Position numbers and translations under genes: made by a program
In this document: one piece after another, positions 23,533 through 34,756 of the stretch
Position numbering within the stretch: position 1 is the stretch's first letter
How the letters are laid out: each line of letters begins with the position of its first letter
Notes under the pieces: model-generated
Database searches by the model: none
What the model was told of the DNA's origin: nothing
The model's input: the letters and a program-made list of their open reading frames with translations, nothing else
Assembly (NCBI GenBank): GCA_048013815.1
Contig: CM106585.1
Location: 1,550,001-1,614,000, forward strand
Length of the DNA: 64,000 bases
From: Setoptus koraiensis
Taxonomy: Eukaryota > Arthropoda
Direction of reading: 5' to 3'

Positions 23533-24296
23533 TCGGTTGCTGCTTATCCTGAACTCTTAATTGGATGAAATGTTTCTAGTTTTTATACGGAAGCCGAGCT
23601 ATTCGCGATTTGCTAGAAAGGATACCGTGATCAAAAGGGCGTTTTATAATAATCCGAATCTCTTATCTGATAATTTTCTACAAAACATATGCACCACATA
23701 TGGACTAGCCAATCTAGTGATATATGGGTGTTGTCACCTAAAATATTTTCGATATTGAGATAATGCATTTTTTCCATCATTTTGACAGCATTACAAAAAG
23801 ATGAATTGAATTTTATCTCTGCTGAGATGACGAGAAATATCATCTTACTAGCATGCATGTATTTATTTGTCACTTCAACCACAAACAAGTAGAGCGATCC
23901 GAACTGAATAAAAAGCCACAATTAGTGGCTGAGTGTTAATCATGCTGTTATTGATTATCTTTATGGAAGTCGATGATTAATCAATAAATTTCAATCAATC
24001 AATTACTTCACGAAATTTGTCCACATCTACAGTATTAACAATAACTATCATATCTATCCAGTCACGGTTTGAATCTGACTTATCAATATTCCAGAGCGAA
24101 TTTCGGGGGGCCTTGTCGAAATCAAATTCGCTTTGGAAAGTCGAAGGTTTAAACAAATAGTAATAGGGCAAAACTAACGAAAATGGTCTAAACATGTGCA
24201 TCATAGGTTTTATTCATTCGTGACTCTTGTAGTGCGTAACCGATCGAATTAACTGATCTAAGACATGTGGTGTAATCACGACATAACGCAAGGCGC
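23533..24296. other. Spacer between the tandem carboxypeptidase genes
   Basis: Upstream region of copy A and downstream region of copy B. The first part (23533 to about 24000) resembles 26145 to about 26600 upstream of copy B, and the last 200 bases resemble 21045-21240. The duplicated unit therefore includes flanks on both sides. Confidence 0.7.
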
Positions 24297-26144
24297 TTAA
24301 GTGTGCTTCTTACTCAAGAAAAGTTTGTAAAACTCGAAAGATTCTTTTGGTTTGTCTTCGGGAACCTGAAAAGGAAATTAGAATCGATGATCGAAGATTG
24401 CTTATTAGTTGATAGATAAAGGAATATGTACCTTTGATTGATTCTAAGTAATGCTGTACGTACCATGTGTCCTGATCCTTTAACTGTCATGTAGACAATA
24501 CCTTCAAAATGTTTGACATAACCTGCTACTTGATTGTCAACAAACCACGGCTCGTACTCCTTAATAACCTTCTGTCCTAGGTCATCAACGAACCATTCGT
24601 CTCCAAAGAAGTTACACATCTTTTTATGTAGAACAAATGAAAGAAATGTTAAATCGAATAACTTTTACATAATTAATCTACAAGGAATATTTAGCTGCAC
24701 TCTTACCATATCGACATCTCCATTATATACCAATAGACGTAACTTTCTCGGTGAGTTAAGTAGCTTTTTCACTTGTGGAGCCAATCCATCCGGTCTTCCT
24801 GGGTACTGTTGTGTGTAAGAAATGATAGAACATATATCCCAATCTTGAACGAAGTCGGGAATATGGATGGCCTTCCTTACGGATTTTTGATTCACGTACG
24901 AGACAGTTGGTGATTCATCAACGCATGGTGGTGTCTCTTTCAAATGATGTGTGGCATTCAAGTGGGTTGACTTCAATTTCGTGCTGCCATTCTCATAATC
25001 CAAATTCAGCGAATGCAACATCAATTGACGATCTAATTTTTCTCTGACATTGGCCTTTCTAGATTGTAAGACAGGCGATTCTTCGTTTGTCTCATATCTG
25101 TAGAGCGAATCGGCATCGATTTGATCGACCTGATCAGCTTGGACACATTTGTCATAAAGATTGTAAGGATTGATGCCTGATGACAGGATGGACTCTGTCA
25201 CTTGAACAATGACTTTTGAACATCCTTGTGAACGCTGGCCATCAAAGTTGCATTTGCCCCTTGCTGGTGGCGAGCCGTTGCAACAGTGATGAGATAGTTT
25301 GTCCCATAGATTTTTACCATACAAACCATGATAGTAGCTGAAGAAAATGAGTGATTCACCCAATTTGTTGGCATTCAAATAACCATTTCCTATACCAACG
25401 CCGGCCAAATTCATTTCTTTGTCGTCGTCAACAAGTACACCTAACGTAGGCAGATAGACTCCGCCATATGATTCACCCATAAGATAGAGTTCGTTATTTT
25501 TGAATTGTGGAAACTTCCTGAAGAAATCCTTTAACGCTTGGTGATTTGATTTCGCTGTGTCATCATCATTGGTCGTGTAATCTTGGTCTTTTTTGTAGGA
25601 GAAACCAACACCGCCTGGGCTGCTCAAAAACAAAACATTGGCAATTTTATTCCATGCGTAACTATTCAAACTGAGTGACCTGCCATCCTGGTTCACTTTG
25701 AACGGACCAAGCTCTGCGAAGAATCCCTCGAGCGAGCTACAACCTAAATGACGACAAACGATCAGGTTATCAGTTATCAGGATCAAACCGTCACTTCTCT
25801 GGTATGTTTGGATACGTTTCAGAATGTTTACACGAGTGCTTAAGTGATAGACACCCGATCAACTCACCTGGTCCTCCGTTGAGCCAAAGTACCAAAGGAT
25901 CTTCGCTAGGATTAGATTGACTTTCGACGAACCAGTAATGAAAGAAACTATTTGTTTCCTTGCTATCGTCGGCTTTCAAGTATCCTGAATATTGTTTGAA
26001 GTTGACTTGATCGTTTAAACCTGGTAAGTTGGTAATTAGATCATCCTCAGCACTTTTTCGCAGTGATGGCATCGGCTGGATCGCTAGTGCCAATGAAGAC
26101 ACCAGACTGATCACAGCCAAAGTTTTTAGCTGCTGAAAAAACAT
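24297..26144 (-). CDS. Cathepsin A-like serine carboxypeptidase (S10), copy B
   Basis: Tandem sister of copy A with the same four-exon structure: 26144-25868, 25743-24707, 24619-24464 and 24365-24297; 512 residues. Signal peptide and catalytic Ser, Asp and His motifs are all intact. Intron 1 is only 124 bp and preserves the ancestral site into which the MITE inserted in copy A. Exon 2 is base-identical to copy A from about 25271 through the intron start, but the middle of exon 2 (about 24830-25270) differs at many positions, mostly amino-acid changing (for example [14 protein letters not shown] against [14 protein letters not shown]). The two paralogues probably differ in substrate preference or glycosylation; this is inferred. 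Confidence 0.93.
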
Positions 26145-27476
26145 TCGATTGCTGCTTATCTAAAACTCTCTATTGAGCAAAATGTTTCTGGTTCTTTCAG
26201 TAGGGTGACTATGTAATTGGGTTCACTATTCGCTCTAGACTGACAAGAATAGTGTGATCTGAATGACGTTTTATAATAATCCGAATCTCTTATCTGATTT
26301 TCCGCAGAACATATGCTCCACATATGGACTAGCCAATCTAATGATATATGGGTGTAGTCATCTAGAATATTATCGATATTGAGATAATGCATTTGTTCCA
26401 TTTGGCGGCGTACTATAAAACGATGAATGTATTACCATGCACCATCATGCTTGCATTTATTTGTCGCTTCGACCACAAACATGTAGAACATCACATGCAG
26501 TAGCCAATTGTTAATCATCGTGTCACTCATTATCTTTATGGATATCGATGGTAAATCAAGTCAAATAATCAATGATTTCACGAAATTTGTACATATCTAC
26601 AAACAATGACTATCATATCAATCCAATCTCGGTTCTTGAGAGTCGTCATCTAAATTGGATGACAGCTTCCAGATAATATATATTGTTTCGCATGCAATAC
26701 AATATAAATATAAAATGTAGACGATCTTAAATCAATAATAATAATGAACTAAATTGACAAAGTCAATCAACTTATCTAGTTCGTATCTATTCATCCGTCG
26801 CTATCCAGCCATCTCAAATCACAACATTTCGATGAGGGACTCCTACTTTTGACTTTGGCTACAAATGTTTGCAGCGTGCTATTTTCGATGATACATCAAT
26901 TTAATATCCAGTGTGTTACTCGATCTGCCCCATTTACATGTCCAATTTCTTGCCATAACTTTCTTTTTGTTTAATTGGGGCTGGATCAATACCTGGCAAT
27001 CTCTTGTTCTTTTGTAAAACAAACTGTACAGCCGGAGTTATCAAAATCAAACAATGAGACCAACAATAAGATACAAACATGTTCGCATCATTGTTTGATC
27101 CTAACAACAGATATAGCTAGTGACTTTGGTTTATAACCATAGATGGAAGAATGTCCCCCACGAATCTATATTTTACCACTAATGATCTTGAGGTTTCAAA
27201 AACTCTCTTTCGTTAATCTTCTACGATAACAGTTCTTCTGATGAAAACTCTTGGATCTTATTGATCTTTCTCCATTCATCGATTGAATGAAGATCGTCTT
27301 TACAAATTTGATATTGTAAGAATTTTTTTGGTGGTTTCGCTCTAAGGGAGAGTTAAGGAAGTCAAGGAAGTTTTATTATTTTTATTGTATTTATGGGGTA
27401 TCGGCACGAAGAATTAATAATCTACTCCTCATGCATGGTATTGTAGCTTTTCCATGTTTATCATGGCGCCACGACA
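26145..27476. other. Intergenic region upstream of carboxypeptidase copy B
   Basis: The first 450 bases are paralogous to the region upstream of copy A. The rest is AT-rich with no supported gene or RNA. Confidence 0.5.
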
Positions 27477-27880
27477 TCAATCATGACGTACAATTGAGAG
27501 CCGCCAGGATATAAGGCCAGTTATATTAAATGTTTTAATAATGACTGGTGGTCCAATATTAAGTGTGTATACTCCGCTCTGGTGATAAAAGGCTTCGCCG
27601 AAAGCAATTATCTGACCAGTTGCACTTTGGCACATAGTTGAGAAAAGTGCGCAAGTGACTAGTGATGAATATGTAAGTAATAGATTATCCAATATGAACA
27701 CCAAAACACTAGATTACTTAGAGTAGAAATAATTTTCTTACTATTGATCGATCTTTTATAGCCTATAATTTTAATGATGACTCCAACTAAGGACCAGCTT
27801 GACGACGATCCTGAACCTCTGGTGCCTTCGAATAAGACAAAGACAAATTGTGCGAAAGATATTATCAAGTGGTTGTTCAT
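27477..27880 (-). CDS. Possible small secreted protein, two exons, unrecognised
   Basis: Candidate gene with exons 27880-27742 and 27658-27477; donor A|GTAAG and acceptor CTAG are both in matching phase 1, giving 106 residues. The N-terminus MNNHLIISFAQFVFVLFEG looks like a signal peptide. The rest is Ser/Gly- and Ile-rich with two Cys. There is no family resemblance. Support is only the phase match plus the hydrophobic start, so this may be fortuitous. Confidence 0.35.
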
Positions 27881-28562
27881 AGTCTAAAGCTTACTAACTA
27901 AATAGCAATGGCGAACCGAATGGCTCACCATTGGTAAAAAAGTTTATAAATTCCTTAGGCTACTAGAAGTTTCGTTGTTGCGCACTTTGTCCCTTTGGCC
28001 CAGCCATCCCAACAAAACAATTCATTGTATTGGAACGGGCAATAACAATTGTGTGTTTAAGGATAACTATAGATATTGTCTCAAATTCTCATTGTGAGGC
28101 CTTGCTAATTGTATAGCTACCATGTTATAGTTGTTATTTTGTCCACCACTGAGTAACGAAAAGTGCGAGTTTCTTCCATCACTTACCGCGTAAGTCTACC
28201 AATCTTCAGGACCAAGCTTTGCGTACAAGCAGATGTGAATTTACGTATTCCTGTTGTCATTGAATGGTTTTCTGATAAAGTTTAATTTTTGCTAATGTTT
28301 TGTCCTGGCAATTGTCTGTCAATTCGATGGCCTATGTGTGATTGTGCTGAATTTGCGGCAGTCTAGCGACTACCAAATAAATTGAAAGTTTGCGAAATGC
28401 CGGAATATAATTAAAAACAAGTATAATATCTTAGCTAGACAATGTTGCTTTTGTCGAACGAACAAGGTTGAATCCATAGATGGAATATATAAAGTGTTGG
28501 CGAATTTTCGCCAATGCAGAATCGTTGAGAGTATCAACGAATACTTTAGGGTTGCAAATATT
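27881..28562. other. Intergenic region
   Basis: No supported gene or repeat. It presumably includes the promoter of the coiled-coil gene that follows. Confidence 0.4.
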
Positions 28563-29354
28563 ATGACATACAATATAATTAAAATGCAAACTCGTAAAGT
28601 ATCAAACAATTCGGTAAAACTAGAGAGATTAGCTGTCCGATCCCAGTTGAGACAATCGGTGAGCAAGCAAAAGCTATCGTTCAATAGTAAGCATAGCTGT
28701 ATAAAACCAGAAGCAAGAATTGAGAAACACAATGACCTATGTCCTCAACAGCAAATAGCTGAGCTGGAGCGAGAAATGGACGGAGAAAAAGAATCGCGAA
28801 TATATTATGAGGTCCGTTGCAAGCGTCTTGAACAAAATTTTGTAACATTAAAAGATAAATTATATGAGATCTTAGCTAATCTCGATAATCCAAAGAAAAA
28901 GCAACAAGTGAACTATTGCGAAGTTATCATGGCAGATTTGGGGATTGAGGATGTCAAAACCAATGTGGATGATGAGGATTGTGAAAATCCAGAATTAAGT
29001 GATGTCGAAAAGAGTGAGTGTATACTCAGAGAGACGAAACGACTCAAACAGTTAGTGATCGAACAAAAGAAGCAAATAGAATTATCAGAAATAAGCTTAC
29101 AAAAACTTGAAAAGGAGAAGCAAGAATTGGAATTTAGTTTGCGAATATCAAAAAATCAACAAGATCGAGATTCAAGACTGGCTGATCTTAAATCAAGAGA
29201 ACAACAACGCCAGATTAGAGACCTTGAGAGGCAGCTTGAGGAAGAACAGTTGCAGAGACGAGCTATGATATGCGCAAATGAATCACTGGAGAGGAATTTG
29301 CGGTCCCTCGTAGAACAAGTTCGAGAATTAAGGATGTTCGCCAGGTATAGATAA
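28563..29354 (+). CDS. Coiled-coil protein, unrecognised
   Basis: Single-exon ORF of 263 codons from the ATG at 28563 (MTYNIIKMQTRK); the frame is open a little further upstream. The first 70 residues are basic and Ser-rich. Most of the rest has heptad-like Leu/Lys/Glu composition: QQQIAELEREMDGEKESR, then RLEQNFVTLKDKLYEIL, an acidic break, and a long final coil ending LVEQVRELRMFARYR. This suggests a rod-like cytoskeletal, centrosomal or scaffold protein, but no family can be named. It converges on melted, with 3' ends only 200 bp apart. Confidence 0.65.
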   Translation: MTYNIIKMQTRKVSNNSVKLERLAVRSQLRQSVSKQKLSFNSKHSCIKPEARIEKHNDLCPQQQIAELEREMDGEKESRIYYEVRCKRLEQNFVTLKDKLYEILANLDNPKKKQQVNYCEVIMADLGIEDVKTNVDDEDCENPELSDVEKSECILRETKRLKQLVIEQKKQIELSEISLQKLEKEKQELEFSLRISKNQQDRDSRLADLKSREQQRQIRDLERQLEEEQLQRRAMICANESLERNLRSLVEQVRELRMFARYR

Positions 29355-29553
29355 TGATAGTTAAGGTTTTGGTACATCAAAATAATTATTAAATGAAACA
29401 TTTATTTTTTCATTTATTAATCAATGTGAAGTGAGTTTTTTTTACAATTGTTAACTGTTTCTTTTATAAAGATAACATTAATTTTACAATAATGCTCGAT
29501 TAATACGACGTCTCGTCCAAAGCTTGCTCCGTCATTTACATTATGAACTCATG

Positions 29554-32418
29554 TTAATATCCATCAAGAACGCGCATGTTAATATTCGAGGTATTCATGT
29601 ACCTTTCTTGCAAGCGTCTGAATAGCTTCCATCGAGGTTTTTTCTCCTTGATAACGCGTTCGAACATGTATTCGCTATCCAAACACGACAATTCCGTCCT
29701 GTTGTCAACATGGCAAACACAACATGACCAATTGTATGTTGATGGATCAAATTCAAACATGTCAAAGTATCTGTTGTGTTTCAACTCATTTTTTAAAATT
29801 TCTTGCTCTTTAGTTGTTGGGAATGATGATGTTACCACCATTTGGAATGCCTTGTTGTCCGAGGCTATAGCGCCCCAATTCGATTTCAACTCAGCGACTT
29901 CGGGTGACGAGCATGACAGAGCTGTGTCGGAGTCAGCTTGCATCGCTAGAAACATGAGATGAACCCAAGTACGGGTGTGCTTCGTACGAATACTGTGACA
30001 ATTACTTCTTGACGATAAACAATGCTGACTTCTTCTAGCGCCGCAAACAAAGTGTAGTACAAGATGTTTCTTATTTTTGCGGTCTTCTAAACTGCATCTG
30101 CTAGGAAGAGGTATGTTGTTTTTTACCTTGTTCATAAATACTTTGATCTGGCTGAGATGCTTATCACAAAAGCGTTGAACGACATCCGGGCTAGCATGCA
30201 TTGAGTCATTATATACTGGGGCACCAACTAAAGATTCTTCAACCGGATTTATCTCTGATTTTGTTTGGTATCGCGAGGATTGATTATCCAAAGAGCTCAG
30301 GTTTCTCTTGTATAGGTCTGGTCGAGCATAATATTGCGACGATACACTATTCTTTGATGAGACCTCTGAGTAACCTTGTTCAAGGTTGTTATTACAACTT
30401 TGATAGTTTGTTGTTAATCTGTTGTCATTAAATGTATGACTCTTCGAAACTGAACCCCTCATGCTCAAGTCGGATACTTCTTTTATAGAATAAATATGAC
30501 AGTTAGAAGCAGCACTAGTGTAAGGATTGCTGGGGCATTGTGACATATTACTTGGAGTTGGATCTTGAACATATGGACATCCCAAGCTGTAACAATCGGG
30601 TAAATATGAAGGTGCTTGTAGTCTCTGTATGACGAAATTTGTTGATGAACTAGGGTTTCTGCCAAATGTTAAATTCTGTAATTTAGGTATCCGAACTCGT
30701 CTGTCACTTATTGTTTTTGATTTGCAACATGCTTGACAAGGATGTTTTCGGTTTGTTGCAAAAAAGTTATTGCTTCCAATATTTTTGGAACTTGTACTCT
30801 CAGATTCTTTACCAATTGATAATACTCCATGGCCACTAAGAGGTTGATAAATCGCTGAATCTAATCTAGGAATGTGATTGTAACATTGATTGAATTTTGT
30901 ATAACTACCATTTGAAGAAGTTGTATTCACAGATGGAGCTATGCCAGAGTCGGAGAAATAACTCTGACCGCATCTTGACTCTATTGACGTCGGGCTGGTA
31001 GGAGAGGGCAGTGGTTTGAATCTATCTGGAATAGCATAATTATTTATAAAGTCTATCCTTGAGGGGACCTTCCTTGTGAAATTATAATTAGAGCAAACGC
31101 TACTATGATTTGATGAGTTTTGATTTGAAGGGAAGAAATTCTTGTCTGTCTGAGTTACTCCATTTTCATCAGATATCCTTTCATCAATAATCGAAAGTTG
31201 AGTAATATATGTCTTAACCGATGGGAGCATAGCCAGATTTCTTTTTGAGTTTATGATATCGATTATTAGCTTGAGCTCTTTCTGTAGAGTATACGGCGAT
31301 GTTCGAACTATTGAGTTCATTTCTCTCAATAGCATGATAATGTTTGTTTGATCCGCCGAACCTACCAAGCGAGATAGACAATTCAAACACTCTGAAGATT
31401 TCTCTTTGACGTTTCGGCCAATAATTCCAAAGAATTGAGCACATGGTGGTAATACGTTTGGCCTTCCAAGACAGACGTCAGTAATTTTATCAAGATAACT
31501 CGAGAGTAACTTCGGGTTGGATTGTGCCATGTCCAACAGAATTTGTAACGTTGGATAAACTGTCTGGTGATGAGATAAGCATCGAATAAAGACTGGTAAA
31601 TTCATTTCTAACAGAGAGGGATTGGTTTTAGACATCAAACTGAATAAATTCAATAGTGGCAGCCTTTCAGGTATTTCACAATGGGGCAACAGGCACGTTA
31701 GCGCCATTACATGCTCGTGGAATTGCTTTCGGTCCGATATAATAGCATAAATTTTAGGCAAGACCCTAATGAGGCAGTGGTTTCCTCCAATGACTGAGTC
31801 TATGATAATTTGAGTATAGGGAATCAATATGTCGGAATTATGTATGACCGTCAATGAGAGATATGAAGCCAAATTTTTCGAAAGTTCTTTGTTGCCTCGA
31901 TGCAAGAACTTGACAGCAACCGGCACCACCTTGGTCATGATATTTTTTGAATTGTGATTCAGAAAGATAAAAGACACGAGATCGCTGGCTATTTTGGCAT
32001 GTGGTGGATCTTGTCTATCAGTGGACGGTCCGAGATCATGATGCAGACACGATTCAAGCAGGTCGACCAGTGGATCAATGTGGATTTCCAATGTGCCTGT
32101 ATCCCTACAGTGTAACAAAGACAAAGTAATGTAATTAGATTAGATATATTAGCGCTGTCTCTAAGGATCAAGTTAGTTGAAACCTATGTAGTATACTTAC
32201 TTAATGGCGGACAAGACGCGAGCGAGACAAATCTCTACGACGCTTTGGTCGTTGTTATCTAGAAGAAAAGAGTTTGAATTGCTAATTTGTTTCACATAAT
32301 TAATTAGATGTCGCATGTCGGAGACAATGTCGTTGTCATTTATTTGCCTGTCATCAAACAGGTTGAAGGCCTTGCTGAGATCGCGTCTCTCCAACACATC
32401 TACAATTGTCGGATGCAT
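29554..32418 (-). CDS. melt: Melted / VEPH1 orthologue, apparently without a PH domain
   Basis: Adaptor known in flies to link insulin/TOR and Hippo signalling by bringing FoxO and Tsc1 to membranes. Exon 1 is 32418-32201 (ATG of MHPTIVDVLERRDLSKAF); exon 2 is 32104-29554, joined in phase 2; 922 residues. The N-terminal armadillo-like helical region is well conserved: NDQSVVEICLARV, PPHAKIASDLVSFI, VAVKFLHRGNKEL and RVLPKIYAI. A divergent Ser/Asn-rich middle follows, then a conserved pre-PH block ending EKKPRWKLFRRLQERY. In VEPH1 proteins this runs straight into the PH fold, but here a stop comes 14 residues later. No PH-like exon is visible downstream. The upstream GTG at 32433 is not a likely start. 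Confidence 0.9.
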
Positions 32419-33147
32419 GTCAGAATGAATCACTTATATCTAACACCTATATAAATTAATAAATTAATAATATGATTATTTTGAGGTTTTATATACAATT
32501 TCTATTGGATTGTTTCTTATCCGATTGTCCAGTTATCTGTTTATCGTCCGTGTAATGCTGTTGTCATTGTTTAACATAATATAAGAAGATTCTGATCATA
32601 TAAGCACTTGTTGCACTTCTGTTATAGTGTCTCGATAATAAGTCTATATTCTAAATGATACACTTAAGAAGAATCAAAAACAATCAGGATAATACAGTAT
32701 TTATGTCAGTTGTATTTTTTTCTTTTTGACAATGAGATCTCATTAGAACTGGTAGTGTTTTAATATAATATTAAATGTGAGTATTCCCAGGGCATTGTTA
32801 TAACAGTAGCCAATGGTCAGTCGCCGATCAAGTTCACATGATAACCTCCACTTCTACACAGTATTACTGTGTGTGGTGTATTGGATTGCTTTTTCTCTCC
32901 GCCAGGGGCGCATCTGGCAAAATAAGATTCACCATTGCCAAGCACAGAGTGTATCGAAAAATGTTCCAGAGCCGGGAGATATATGAGAGAAACGGGAGAT
33001 ATTGGATCTCCCAGGGAGAAATCTCCTGGGACAGTTTTTATTTGTGATCTGATGTTTTCTTTTCTCACTCATTTTGTTTTCTCCAGTTATTAATACTATT
33101 TAAATAAGTATTTGTATTATTATTATTCCCCACTTATTAGTAGCAAA
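32419..33147. promoter_or_regulatory. Shared 5' region between melted (-) and NDUFA8 copy 1 (+)
   Basis: 730 bp between divergent start codons, so promoters for both genes are expected. A stretch at 32970-33030 has short GGGAGAT/ATCTCCC inverted repeats. The last 90 bases are a diverged copy of 41520-41610 upstream of NDUFA8 copy 2. Confidence 0.5.
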
Positions 33148-33696
33148 ATGGTGCTCACTGATGACATTCATTTGCCCGATGAGAAGGAGCTCAATCACCA
33201 GGAGCTACCCGTTAATGCGTACATCCTGAAGGCCAGCGCTATGCATCTGGGAAAATACTGCGACTTTCAATGTAAGGAGTACATGCTTTGTAGAAAAGAA
33301 GAGAGAGATCCAAGGACATGTCTAAAATACGGACAGGACGTTACAGAATGTGGTATGGATTTCTACAAAAAAGTCAAAAAGAGTTGTAGAGGCGAATTAG
33401 AATGGTACTCATCGTGTTTGGAATTCACCAACAGCGAGACAGCCTATCTAAAATGTCGTAACGAGCAAGCCATTTACGATACATGCATGGATCAGGCTGG
33501 TTTTGAGCGTGCACCTTTTGGTCACTTCTTAAGAGTGAGAGTCCATGAATCGGAACGACCGAAACCCAAACCATTTGTACCTATCTTCCCAGATGCTGTT
33601 GAAGGATTTGACTTTGAAAACAAGGATGTGCCAGAAGTGTCGGTTGGTGGTAAGAGACCATTATTATGGTTGTGGAGCATGATACCAGGTATGTGA
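33148..33696 (+). CDS. NDUFA8: NDUFA8, mitochondrial complex I CHCH subunit, copy 1
   Basis: Accessory subunit of NADH:ubiquinone oxidoreductase on the intermembrane-space face, imported and oxidised through twin CX9C motifs. 182 residues from ATG 33148 (MVLTDDIHLPDEKEL). Cys-containing helices are CDFQCKEYMLC, then CRGELEWYSSC and CRNEQAIYDTC, the last two with exactly nine residues between cysteines. The Pro/Phe-rich C-terminus (KPKPFVPIFPDAVEGF) is normal for the family. Intronless here. The protein is identical to copy 2 at 41611. A GMDS pseudogene follows 60 bp after the stop. Confidence 0.96.
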   Translation: MVLTDDIHLPDEKELNHQELPVNAYILKASAMHLGKYCDFQCKEYMLCRKEERDPRTCLKYGQDVTECGMDFYKKVKKSCRGELEWYSSCLEFTNSETAYLKCRNEQAIYDTCMDQAGFERAPFGHFLRVRVHESERPKPKPFVPIFPDAVEGFDFENKDVPEVSVGGKRPLLWLWSMIPGM

Positions 33697-33756
33697 GCAG
33701 GCCTCGGATGAACAACGTTCTTCCAGTTCCACCAATGATTGTTGCCACCTCCATAA

Positions 33757-34307
<551 letters not shown>

Positions 34308-34315
<8 letters not shown>

Positions 34316-34418
34316 CGAGGTTCAAGCAGTTTATGAAATAATTCAATCGATCGGCGAACGGTGCGGATTGGGATCATCAACATTCGCAGCTTCAACATTT
34401 ACGATGGGAGCTATTTAA
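34308..34418 (+). CDS. Short ORF of 36 codons, possible gene fragment
   Basis: ATG overlapping the GMDS pseudogene end, reading MPNEVQAVYEIIQSIGER and ending TFTMGAI. Composition looks like real protein but the family is unknown. The final part recurs at 39071-39108 just after the gap. Probably the tail of another gene copy. Confidence 0.25.
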
Positions 34419-34731
34419 ATTAGTAATATACATCAGATATAATTTGTAAGAAATATCTTCAACAATGCAAAATCCCAATAATGATTGAAGCAGTCGATTG
34501 ATTGATTATAATGATTTTATTAGGTCAAACAACGCTTTCGCAGATTCCTTACTTCACTATTTGTAAATAAAGCAAACATCCTGCAAGAACCACATGTGCT
34601 CCACACATATGCTTGCAATTTATTTTTCGTATCCGCGCAAGACGCGCATTTTTTTTTTTTTTTTCATTCGATTTCTCCGATGTTATCATAAATATAGACA
34701 GAATATAATAATTAATTGTTAACTGTTACAA
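34385..34731 (+). repeat. EFL1 upstream region, left copy of a duplicated segment
   Basis: Nearly identical to 39071-39798 apart from the MITE inserted there. It retains the uninterrupted target TATTTGTA at about 34557. It contains a T-run near 34650 and leads into the EFL1 start codon, so it is likely the EFL1 promoter and 5' UTR. Confidence 0.8.
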
Positions 34732-34756
34732 ATTAGGTTAATTTAATCAGATCAAA

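Noticed and set aside
32860-33030. Short inverted GGGAGAT repeats upstream of NDUFA8 copy 1 as a transposon
   Set aside because: No matching terminal repeats or target duplication could be found around them.
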